From contig WARS01000016.1 of assembly GCA_008933995.1 (NCBI GenBank), forward strand, positions 13,143,348-13,207,347: DNA of 64,000 nt, in the 5' to 3' direction. This DNA is from Datnioides undecimradiatus (taxonomy: Eukaryota > Chordata > Actinopteri > Lobotiformes > Datnioididae). The position numbers and the translations under genes were made by a program. The notes under the pieces were generated by a model that saw only the letters and a program-made list of their open reading frames with translations, did not search any database and was not told the origin of the DNA. Positions 1 to 9,850 of the stretch are shown here, one piece after another; the stretch's first letter is position 1, and every line of letters begins with the position of its first letter.

Positions 1-452
1 GTGTGTGTAGGTAAGATCAGCAGACCACGCTTTAGTGACCTCCCAGTCTCCTGTGAATAATTCATCACCTCATTCTGACTGGACGCAGCCCAGTGACATT
101 GCCGGTACATTATTATGGTGGAGCTGCAGCAACTTAAGTGCTCAAAATTATTAATAAGCTTCATTCCTCACTAGGCAACTTCCCTCACATTGTCACGGTT
201 CCATGTCTAATGGCACATTACTAAAAGTCTCTGTGTTTCAGCAAGTGATATATAGTCTTTCAGCATATTTAAAAATGAAATATAGCAAAGCGAACTACAC
301 TCTCAAGAAGACCAAGGCTTGGCACTGAGGTGAGGAGCTGTAATACACAGTATAGTTTCTGTTTTGTTACCAAGAAACAATGTCAGAGTCAAAGATCAAT
401 GATTAATTTCAAACATGACAAACCAAAGGTTAAACAAACTGTACTTTCCAAG

Positions 453-455
<3 letters not shown>

Positions 456-523
<68 letters not shown>

Positions 524-540
524 TATCTATCTGTCTCTCT
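456..540. repeat. compound (TG)n-(CT)n microsatellite
   Basis: About 15 TG units run directly into about 17 CT units, followed by a short ATCT run. The open frames that cross it (VCVCVC then SLSLSL) are products of the repeat and are not genes. Confidence 0.95.
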
Positions 541-3500
541 GATATCTAATCTGGCTGCTTTTTCAAATGTGCTGATCAACATATACGCTTGCAAACCTGT
601 CTATCACCTGCTCAGCTCCTCACTCATTTCCATGATATTTCATTATCACTCTCCTCCAAAGTCCTGCTGGCACGAACTCATCGAAGCAGCAGTGTGTGAG
701 ACAGTCGCCGTATAGAGGATTAGCAGCTGCTCTCGCAATGCCTCTTTGTCAAGAGGACAAAAGTATGAGAGGACATAATGGGGATGTGTGTGGGGGGGTG
801 GTATTTGACTTTTTGTAATAATGTATGATTTGTAGGAGCATGAAATGTTCTGTGTGTACTCCATAGTGGTGAAATGAGTGTGAGTGTGTGGAAAACTGGA
901 GTGTGGAGTGTAACTGAGTGTACTCTAAACACACTAAAGCACTATAATTAAGTATAATTTTAAAGGAACCTGTGCATACTTGAATACTTGCCATTTTATG
1001 CTACTTTTACTTGACTACAATTGGTACAGAAATATTGGTAACTCTTTATTGTATTCCTTGAAATAAAAGCTCAAATTAAACCCAAGTAAATATTTGTGGA
1101 TGATTAGAAATCTTACCTTCATGCTGATTACTTGTAAAAAAAAGTGTCAGTCTTTGCATGCTCAGCTGACCTGCTGTGCTCTGATGAAAAGACTCTTGAA
1201 GGCAGGAATTAATTGAAATGTAGTCACTGGAATATAAACAATTAACACATTTCTCTGTATAATTAGTACCAAATTATGCACAGACACTTAAAATTTTTAT
1301 TTTTTTTTCAATATTTAACTTTTTAACCCATACTCTACTACAGATATAGTTAGTAGTTGGTAAATGTACCCTACATTCAAGAGATGCCTTCACATGAGTG
1401 CCAAACATCCAGTTTCACATCTGTCTATGTAATCACAGTTCATGTGGTCACCACAGGTTGTGTTTGATGCTATAGACAAAGGTTTCCAGTCTCCAGTCAC
1501 TATGTGTTGCATGTCCATTCTGTCAACAGAAAATAAAAGAGATTCACAGCGATTATTCTTTTTTATTTCCTCACATACCGGCCTTTTGCACATTGTAACG
1601 CTTGACGTGGGTGTGTGATGTCTTGCTTTGATGTTCGAATGAAGCAGGAATAAAATGGCAGAGCTGAGTCACAGAGACTCAACATAAACCCATGACAGCA
1701 AATTTCATGCAGCCTGTGTTTTGTTGTATGCAGATGAGGAGAGGACCCAAATACACATTTCCATCTTCACATTTATTGATATGTAATTTTTTCTTTTTAA
1801 AATATCTTTTTATTTTTAAAGCTGGCCAATAATATAAGAAATGAAAAACATGAGAATAGCAAACATTTTTTGAGTAATTTTCTAGTTGTTCAACCAGGTC
1901 CCCATTGACTCTGTCAGAACACCTGTGATTCCACTTTAGGTGATTTTGATTTTTTTGAATTAATTTTGGTGTTTTAAATTCATCTCAATAATTGAGTGGG
2001 ACAGTCCTAAAATGCCCACAAGTTATTAGACAATTCTCCCAAAATAGGCTTTAAAACATTTGATGAATGAGTTTGGGTTAAAAAACCGGCCTGACAACTT
2101 TGATTCTTTTTGTGTCGTTGTCCTTATGTTTTGCCAAATACAGTTGCCACAGAAGTTGGTGCCAGAAGGTTAAAAGTACCTAAAAAAAGGATTGTGCTCA
2201 TGGTTTCATGCCTTGCATATCTTTCATGAATTATATTACAAAACACTGAAGGACTACAACTGTTCACATTTTCCTTTTGCCCCTAATGTGTGAATTATTT
2301 TGAAAATCTGTCTGATGACTGCCTCAGACAGAGATGGGTGAACTGTTTGAAGTTGTCATGACTTAGTTATGATGAAGTACAATGCACCACATTACGTGTA
2401 ATTATGACCCCAAACTGGCTGACTTTTAGGGTTCAGACGAAATGCCACCGTCCCCTTACAGTCTTTCAGATTTCAGTACACACCTTCATATTCCGCATAC
2501 ACTCCTTAAGCTACTGCACTGGGGGGGGGCAACAGGAATGGCATTAAGAGGGCAATTATTGTATCATAAATTTCAAGATAGCGGATGTAATTTTAATTCA
2601 GATCTGACTCATAATTCAGTGAGTCACATAGGCGCACAAAGAGACAAGAAGGGTGAGGCTGCCACAGGCCAGCGTGCCACTTGAACTCGTCAGAATGTTG
2701 AACTCACATCGTTCTGCACTGTTATCGTTATTCTGCCCCCTATTCAAACAGATCTGCCTCATGCCATTATCTGGAGCTGAAACTCTTCACTGTGTGTGCA
2801 TGTGCTTGCGTGTGACCACACAGGAGGAGCAAACAGTGACTCACACAGGAATATGAGCTAAGCATCATGGAGACTTTGCAACCCTTAAATTCATCGTGGT
2901 CTGTTGTCGTATTTCGGGTTGTTTTTTCTGGCAATATGAAAGAGAAATGAATACATGTATTGCCAGTTTGTATCTGTGCTACTGAGAAGAAAGCCCTTTG
3001 CTGCCATAGAGGCCAGTAAAATGTAACTCAGTGCTAATACAGAGTTGGCTTCCTGCTACTTCCTGAAGTACACTGACAGCTCTGCTGAGTTATTGTCCAC
3101 CATAAAAAGCACATAAAGAGGTGAAAGGTGTATCTTCCCTCTGAATCCCTTCACCTTTTTACTTTTACACAGCACTGAAGTCTCACCACATATACTCACA
3201 ATTTAGAGAGAAAAAAAAGGCTTCAACCACAATTTCCTGAGTTGTTGTTCGTCACATGATGAAATGGTTAAAAAGTCAGCTGCAGCATGTGGTCGCACCA
3301 GGATTGCTTGGCCTGAAGCACGTCACAGTCACATTGTGTTTCCTGAACACAGGACCTGTTTTGTATGCTGTCCTGTAGGTGTGTTTTTTAAATTCAAATT
3401 ATGTCTAAACGGTGCCCTCTGCAGAATATTTAACACAACTACAGCAGGCCAGTTTTATTAGGTGTGGTTGTTTTTTTCCCTCCAACAAACAGGAATACCA

Positions 3501-3694
3501 GCACATGTCAAACTTGTGAGGCACTCCATTTTGTCTCATGTCTGAATTACTCTGCTTTTACTAACCTGCATGCAATCTGAGATCATCTGGCAGGAAGGTT
3601 TGAGGTTTCAAGGACCACTTTTGCAGTAAAGGAACCAGCATGTCCTTTAAAATCACCAAGGCATGTTTTTATCCACTTTATCCACTTCGCTTTC

Positions 3695-3818
<124 letters not shown>

Positions 3819-4072
3819 GTGCAAAACAAAAAGAATGTTCAAAGCCATGTATCTCATTAAAAAGATGTACAGAAATTGTTTTTGCATAATGATGACAATG
3901 CTGCAATGTGCTATTTAACAATATCATCTCACTTTAAAGTCCATTTAGTAGCTATTAGTTACACTACATCGGTTTAGGCTGCCTCGCTCATGAAAGCCGT
4001 GGGATATAATGGAAAGCCATGCGGGAAGAATAAAGGCTAAATGTAAGTAGTTCACAAAGCACATGAAAACTT

Positions 4073-4093
4073 AACAATAACAATAATAATAAT
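4073..4093. repeat. short (AAT)/(AACAAT) repeat
   Basis: Two CAATAA units followed by AAT units: a small satellite of the same composition class as the tract near 3.7 kb. Confidence 0.8.
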
Positions 4094-5798
4094 ATCTTTA
4101 TTTAGATTCACTGGCTCAGTAACATATACGATTAAAAAAACATCCTGTCAAATTATACAACTTCACTGCTCAACATGAAATAGGAACTGAGGAAACAGCT
4201 CTTCCTGTCCTGCTGTGTAATCTCAACTGATGCTACACTGATAAATTGAATAACGTATAAACACACACTCAGAGGGGGAAAGAGAGAGAGAAAGAGGAAA
4301 ACAAACATTTCTAATGGATCAGGGTTGTGAATGTGGACAATGAGTTCCTTGTTGTTTTGTCCACACTGGCCCATTCCTGCACGTAAGCATACAGCAACAC
4401 AATGTTAGCATGTGCTTTCCTGCATCATCATTTACATCATACCACTTTTTATTTTTCTGTTAAAATAAGTTTTCCTGTGCCTGGCTACCTGAATACAACT
4501 AAACACATATCTGATGTCATATCACTATACCAAATACATTCCTATTTTCTGATGATCCCAGAACATGAGTGTGGTCTACATTATGAAGTTCTTTGAAGAT
4601 GGAAGTCTACTTTTAGTCTTTGTAGTAATTAAGCAGAAACATTTTGTTATCAGTAATCTTGATGTCATCAGAACACTTTGGGTTTTTGCTGGCCCTTAAA
4701 CTGTAAGTCGGTCAGTTTCTCTTTCAGACTTCCCCACAGCACCATAACCACAAGTACTCCCAAAAAATTAAAAATCTGCCATCTTGCAAGTTTTTCTTTC
4801 TGACGTTAACTTCCATAAATATTGTGTTACACTTTCAACTCTTTACTTAACCAATATTAAACGCATCATGTATGTCTCTTTGCTGTGCATTGATAATATG
4901 TAATTGCACCAGACATATATGACAAAAATATACCCACTCTGACATCAAACATAGTTTAGTGGTTGTCAGGTCTTCTAAGATGGTTGTTCAGTGACACAGA
5001 GAAATGAAGAGAGTCAGGAGAGAGCCTTTAGCCTATGCCAGGCTTCATCAAGCTAGTTAATGAAAGTGATTACAGCTAATGAGAGGCGGATCCAAATCCT
5101 GCACGACGGCATTAATAAGGAATATGTGTGGCTTGACAGTATGTGAGGTGATTGCTGGGGTGTGTATATATTCATCTGTGTACGAATGCATGTATGTGTG
5201 TTTGCATGTGTTTACAGTGAAGGGATCCGGGAGGTTTACAGTTGTTTGTCATTATGAATCTACAAGAGAAACATTTTTGGCTGCAGAAATACCAGAAATA
5301 CCAGATGAAAAGAGGAAGAAGAGGACACTAACGTCAGCAAACTGCACATGATCAACCTTCTTTCTGTGTCAAAATAATGCCATATGCTGTTGCAAAGTTT
5401 AACATGCCTGTGTTTTTCATATTCTCAACAAATCCCATGAAAAGACCAACTCTAGCCACCATGACTTCTACTAACATGTATTGTGCATCCAAATTATGAT
5501 AAACATGGGCACTGCAGTCAATGCAGTACATATACAGCACACACCATCCTGCTGCTTTAAATACTGCGACTGAAAATAGTCTCCAGAAAATGTAATCTTT
5601 ACTCCAGATTGTCTCCCGAGTCTGACTAGTTTAGGAAAATGTTTACCCTTTTTGTAAAAGCTAAAACCATGTATTTGTGACCTGTTTTAAATATTTATGT
5701 CTTCTGTTTACCCAGTGGGTTTTAGACTGAGTGCCATAGACAGTCTGGAGTGCTGAAGTACTGAAAGACTGACTGATACATTGTTGGTTTTGGTCTTA

Positions 5799-5855
5799 TC
5801 ACAGGATTATTATTAATAAAAACCCCAGAGCAGCCTTATCCTTTAACTCAAAGTG
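5799..5855 (-). CDS. Ig-like receptor candidate last exon
   Basis: Acceptor atattgcag followed in the correct phase by 18 codons and TGA. The peptide begins HFELKDKAAL and ends hydrophobic (LLIIIL), which is unusual for a cytoplasmic tail. No clear poly(A) signal follows on the minus strand, so this terminal exon is tentative. Confidence 0.35.
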   Translation of the reverse strand, partial: HFELKDKAALGFLLIIIL

Positions 5856-8800
5856 CTGCAATATTAAAATAAGTATAAAGATAAAAGGAGGCTTTAGTGA
5901 GTGCTAATTATAGATAATAAATCCAATGATTATTATCAGCTGAATATTTGGGTATTGATTAACTGATTTACCTGAGAGGAGAAGGTTGTTTGCAGCGGGA
6001 GGTCTGCAAAAGAAGTCCAGCCATCAACAAGTTTGTATCAGTATACTTGGAATATGCATGTAATATGATTGTAAACTCACCCACAACATGGTCCCTAGCG
6101 TGAACTTGAGTCCAGAACTGAGCATCCTCTCTGAAATGGTTTAACACATTTTACAACACAAGTTATATTAATGTTAACTTGACAACACTAAACACTAAGC
6201 CTGTAATATGAGATTAATAATAAAATTATCAGAGACGGTTTTATAAAGTGCAACTTAGTTCTCTCTGCTGGTCATTTCACACTAAAACATTTTCATGCAA
6301 ATTTAGGGAAATTTAAATAGTTTATTATTATGTTTCCAACTTAAGAAATTAAGAGTTAAAGCTGTCTCTAATGTGCTATGGCTGTTGCTTTGTTCATAGT
6401 AAATCTCACTCACTTATTAAAATTTTAGGAAGACAAAATTGTTCTGCATAGACAAACACAGTGAACATTTCTTGGTCTCAACTTTGAGCTCACAGGGGAC
6501 TAAAACGTCAGTACCTTCTCTTCTTTTCCTCAGCTGCTGCTTTTACTTTAAAGAGGGGTGACAAAGAGAAGAAAGACATGATACAAGGATGGGAAATCAC
6601 ATCAGCATCAGTGTATCAGTGAGAAAGCAGAGATTCACGTGTGAAATACCTTTCGTGCGTGCAACTATAACCAGGATTGCCACTGAACACAGGAACAATA
6701 CCACAGCAGAGCAAGAGCCCAGTATAAGAGGCCAGTCCACATCAGACACATCTGCAGACATCACACTGGTATTATTGTGTGGTACAAAAAGGATTGTGAG
6801 CTATATATTTTATTCGTGGGCACTGGAGTAAAAGTGTGATTTAGGGTAACAGTAGCTATTTTAGCTGCTCAGTGATGAATTTCTTTTTAGCTCAACTTGA
6901 TACATTTAACAGAAAGAAAGTTTTATGTGTCATGCTGACACATAAAACTCACATTAGAGAAAACTTCATGTGAAATAATGACATGCTATTGTGGGTCTAC
7001 CTTGTGGTGATGGAGCGGAATTCTCTAAAAGATGAGAAAATGAGCAGAAAGTCACCTTTTTATGCCAATCAATGCTCTAAGTAAACCATTCACTTTACCA
7101 GTAGAAGCATAAATCTGTACCTCTAGTTACAGCCAAAGGGAGGCTGCGCTTAGAGTTGCTCCATTTTCCTCCCAGGTGGAAACTATACTGGCACTGGTAA
7201 AAAGCCAGAGGAGTGTCCTGGACAGGCACTGGAAAGGTGGCTTGATGGTTGATCAAGGTGGCATGGTGAGTGTCAACAGGTTCTAAATCATCATCACTCA
7301 GATAGAGGTAGAACACGGCACCTGGGTATGCAGGAGACCCTGTGCAGAGCAGATGCCACACGTCTGTCTGCTGCTCGAGAACAAGGGTCGGAGTTGGCAA
7401 TGTCAACACATCTGACAACAGACAAAATCAGCGAAACATCAGTCATTCAAGTAATTTTAAACATTTGCCACCTTCTCAAATGTTAATATTTGCAGTTTTT
7501 CTTTATCTGATATGATGGTAAACTGTATAGATCCTGGGGAATTTTGTACTGTTGATCAGACAAGACAGGCAAATGTTGTTCTAGTTGGACTTTGGGGTCT
7601 AAAACAGGCATTTTTCACTGTTTTAGACATTTTAAATACAAAACAAATTAAATGTGTAAAATAATACATGATTGAAAATAACAACAGCTTTCACAATTAT
7701 TGTAGTACGTTCCATTAATTTCTGCTTTTTCACCCATTATGTTCTTCTTACTCAAGCATGTAGAAATTAGTGCATTTAAAAACGTTCTAGACTATTAAAA
7801 TAACTCTAATATATTGAAAGAGCAAAGATAAACTTGCTTGGTCGGGGAGAAGTCAGAAGAAAATCCAACTTTTTGTAAATATATGTTATAACATTACTTT
7901 CCAGCAAAGATTTAAAGGAAGTCATTAGGGTTACAAGATAAATGTTCAAGTGTTTGTGCTCCCTGAAGAACATCTTCACCTGTAATAGTGACTTGAACCA
8001 CGTTGCTAACGGTTGAATTAACCAATCTGCGTTTTCTCGTGATCTGGTAAAGACAGGTGTAGTCTCCCTCCTCTTCTCCCCTCACTGGCCCCACTCTGAA
8101 GACTCCTGGCTGGGGTTCAGGGTTTGATACCAGACTGGCCTGATGCTGTAAGGCAACTGATGTTGGCCCTGTTCCCTCAGACGTTTTTAGCAAGAGGAAG
8201 GTCACTGGTTTGTTGTTGTAGCTAGATTGGGACTTGGACTGAAGCAGGAGGACAGGGACTGAGCAGTTGAAGGATAGTATGTCCCCATGTTTTACCACAC
8301 CGGCAGACGGCTGCACAGACAGCACTGGAGGAGGGAAAGAGGGTGTGGAGCGAGTAGGAGCAGCATCTGGAGAAGTACAGTCATGGAGAGGCAAATGAAA
8401 CAATTGTGTCTGCATTTCTGTTCCCTTGTTACTTTAACATGTTTCTTTCAGTGGCACAAATTCACTAAGAACCTGACAAAAGTGGTTTGCCACAGTTGCT
8501 TAACAAACCTCCCTGTCTAACTGTCAACACTAGAAGCAAGTAGACTTTGTGCTTGATGTTCTTCTGACTGTGTGGGTGTGTAGTTTCTATATGAGAGCCA
8601 GGATGCAACTACTACTAAACACACCCACAGAGCAGAGGACAATAAGAGACCACAGAGAGCACCTGCACGTAGCGGTGTGTCATAGACGAGCGGATGGGAG
8701 TGTTTATTGTTTTATACCACATGTAAAATCACTATAGGGTGCAGACTGAACAGATCAGCCATATGAACTCTCTTTTGGCTGAGACCACATCTTCTCTGTG

Positions 8801-9763
8801 CTTTGGTGTCTTGCACCTTTTGATTAATAATAACAGTTTGTGTGATGTATTTTTCTATTAATACAACCATGATGTTTGTGTGATAGGAAGAAATGCAAAC
8901 AATGCAGATACCTTTCTGGCGCTCCAGCTGCAAATATGCACTGAACGCACTGTAGCGACCCTCGTGATCCATGTACAAACAGCAGAAGAGTTCATATTGG
9001 CCTGAATCCAGGCTCACAGTGAACTGGACCTCCTCAGCACCAGACTGTGGCTCCTGAGAGTCCACCTCAATGAATGAAGGGAGACACAAAGGGAAATAAA
9101 ACCACAGCATAGACCAATGGTAGCACAAAACACGACAAAACACACACACAGGCACACACCCTTAAAAAAGTACCTTTTCTCTGAATCTGTACAACATGAA
9201 CAGAACCGCATGGGGGCCCTCTGGGGCCCGGCAGATTAGAGTCAGTGAATCTTTTGATCTCAAATAGATGTGAAGTTCTGGTGCTGGAAGAGTGGGAGAG
9301 GAAGTGGAGGCTGATAGTCTTCCTAGACAAGAGTGAGAAAGGTATAACATACAGCAGGAATCAGTCGAGTTTCACAAATTCTTTTTGAGCTGGAGCAACA
9401 GTGCAGCTGTGCAGGGAGTGTGAAAAAACACTGCTGTGATTGCTTCATGTGGTGACGCTCCCGTTGTACCAAACCAGTGATGATTTCAGCTAATGAGAAC
9501 ATTAATAATGCAGCATGACTCTCAAAATAGAGATCTTTTTCACAATTTCACAATTTCACCATTGTTTACTTCTTCATAATGCCAAAAAAATCTACAGATA
9601 TTCGCAGTGGAAACACATTGTATAACTTGGGCTGGCTAGGTTCAAGAAAACAAAGGAAAACAATGTGTTAAGAAACACCTCAAGTATAGTACTTACCCCA
9701 AAGTTGTAGAGAAATAAGCAGAATGTACATCCAAATTAATTGTCCACCAATAACAACCTGCAT
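5799..9763 (-). CDS. three-Ig-domain type I membrane receptor, Fc-receptor-like/leukocyte receptor class
   Basis: Multi-exon minus-strand gene. Exons in transcript order: 9763-9697, 9322-9174, 9065-8912, 8366-7980, 7411-7121, 7024-7001, 6751-6650, 6536-6515, 6130-6081, 6003-5972 and, less surely, 5855-5799. All junctions are GT-AG and phases agree throughout, giving about 444 residues. The start is the only ATG opening onto a hydrophobic leader (MQVVIGGQLIWMYILL...). Three Ig-like domains follow, each with a cysteine pair (LTLIC/LFCC, LSFNC/DYTC, WHLLC/YQCQ), then a small stalk exon, an uncharged transmembrane helix near residues 364-388 and a short basic-acidic tail. Two N-glycosylation sequons (NCS, NST) lie in domain 2. 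The expected role is cell-surface recognition on immune cells, inferred from architecture only. The tail has no tyrosine, so no ITIM or ITAM, and the helix has no charge for pairing with signalling adaptors. The orthologue is not identified. Confidence 0.8.
5972..6003 (-). CDS. Ig-like receptor exon 10: cytoplasmic tail
   Basis: A 32-nt exon with acceptor cttttgcag, phase 1 in and phase 0 out at cag|gtaaat. Encodes DLPLQTTFSSQ. If this donor is not used, the frame continues 11 codons and stops near 5936, which is an alternative C-terminus. Confidence 0.55.
6081..6130 (-). CDS. Ig-like receptor exon 9: cytoplasmic tail
   Basis: A 50-nt exon with acceptor ccatttcag and donor gtgg|gtgagt, phase 2 in and phase 1 out. 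Encodes EDAQFWTQVHARDHVV. No tyrosine is present. Confidence 0.65.
6515..6536 (-). CDS. Ig-like receptor exon 8: start of cytoplasmic tail
   Basis: A short charged exon (AEEKKR) entering in phase 1 and leaving in phase 2 at aag|gtactg. The acceptor is ambiguous: three consecutive AGs three bases apart (exon starting at 6539, 6536 or 6533) all keep the frame and would add or remove one alanine each. Confidence 0.6.
6650..6751 (-). CDS. Ig-like receptor exon 7: transmembrane segment
   Basis: A 102-nt exon, phase 1 in and out. Short acidic lead-in (DVSDVD), then a roughly 25-residue hydrophobic stretch starting WPLILGSCSAVV and ending IVARTK, a stop-transfer pattern placing the C-terminus in the cytoplasm. 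No charged residue lies inside the helix. Confidence 0.88.
6919..6949. repeat. perfect inverted repeat, 14-bp arms, 3-nt loop
   Basis: AGTTTTATGTGTCA, loop TGC, then its exact reverse complement. It lies in the intron between the stalk microexon and the transmembrane exon of the Ig-like gene, so it would form a tight hairpin in the pre-mRNA. Confidence 0.9.
7001..7024 (-). CDS. Ig-like receptor exon 6: 24-nt stalk microexon
   Basis: Acceptor catcttttag, donor caag|gtagac; 24 nt, phase 1 in and out. Encodes a Ser/Pro-rich octapeptide (ENSAPSPQ) between Ig domain 3 and the membrane. It can be skipped without changing frame. Confidence 0.65.
7121..7411 (-). CDS. Ig-like receptor exon 5: Ig domain 3
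   Basis: A 291-nt exon, phase 1 in and out. It carries WHLLCTGSPAYPGAVFYLYL and FYQCQYSF, the cysteine pair of an Ig-like domain with no Asp-x-Gly-x-Tyr signature, so it is more diverged than domain 2. Acceptor tgttgtcag, donor agag|gtacag. Confidence 0.88.
7597..7628. repeat. perfect inverted repeat, 11-bp arms, 10-nt loop
   Basis: GTCTAAAACAG and its exact reverse complement separated by ten bases, in the intron between Ig domains 2 and 3. Confidence 0.85.
7980..8366 (-). CDS. Ig-like receptor exon 4: Ig domain 2
   Basis: A 387-nt exon encoding one full Ig-like domain; phase 1 in and out, as usual for Ig-domain exons. It shows LSVQPSAG, GDILSFNCSVP (first cysteine and an NCS sequon), VTFLLLK and GEEEGDYTCLYQ (second cysteine in the classic D-Y-x-C motif), then VNSTVSN with a second sequon. 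Acceptor ctccag, donor acag|gtgaag. Confidence 0.9.
8912..9065 (-). CDS. Ig-like receptor exon 3: second half of Ig domain 1
   Basis: Acceptor cattgag, donor aaag|gtatct; phase 0 in, phase 1 out. Contains VQFTVSLDSGQYELFCCLY, the late-strand motif of an Ig fold (D-G-Y-x-C form, with two adjacent cysteines), and ends with SAYLQLERQK. Confidence 0.82.
9174..9322 (-). CDS. Ig-like receptor exon 2: first half of Ig domain 1
   Basis: Acceptor cttgtctag, donor aaag|gtactt; enters in phase 1 and leaves in phase 0. Encodes a Ser/Thr/Pro-rich linker, then beta strands with LTLICRAPEG carrying the first domain cysteine and an FMLYRF strand. A 108-nt phase-0 intron splits this Ig domain into two exons. 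Confidence 0.82.
9697..9763 (-). CDS. Ig-like receptor exon 1: start codon and signal peptide
   Basis: Reads ATG CAG GTT GTT ATT ... and encodes 22 residues dominated by Ile, Leu and Trp. It ends in phase 1 at a strong donor (ggg|gtaagt). An in-frame open reading extends upstream of the ATG, but it passes through the CT microsatellite at 9816-9879 and is not leader-like, so this ATG is preferred. Confidence 0.8.
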
Positions 9764-9817
9764 CTTTGACACAAGAAGAAGACTGACTGGTTGGAATAAG
9801 AAGCACCCACAGGCTGC

Positions 9818-9850
<33 letters not shown>

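Noticed and set aside
1390-1593. 67-residue minus-strand frame with several cysteines
   Set aside because: No recognisable family, no splice partners in matching phase, and its composition suits AT-rich spacer.
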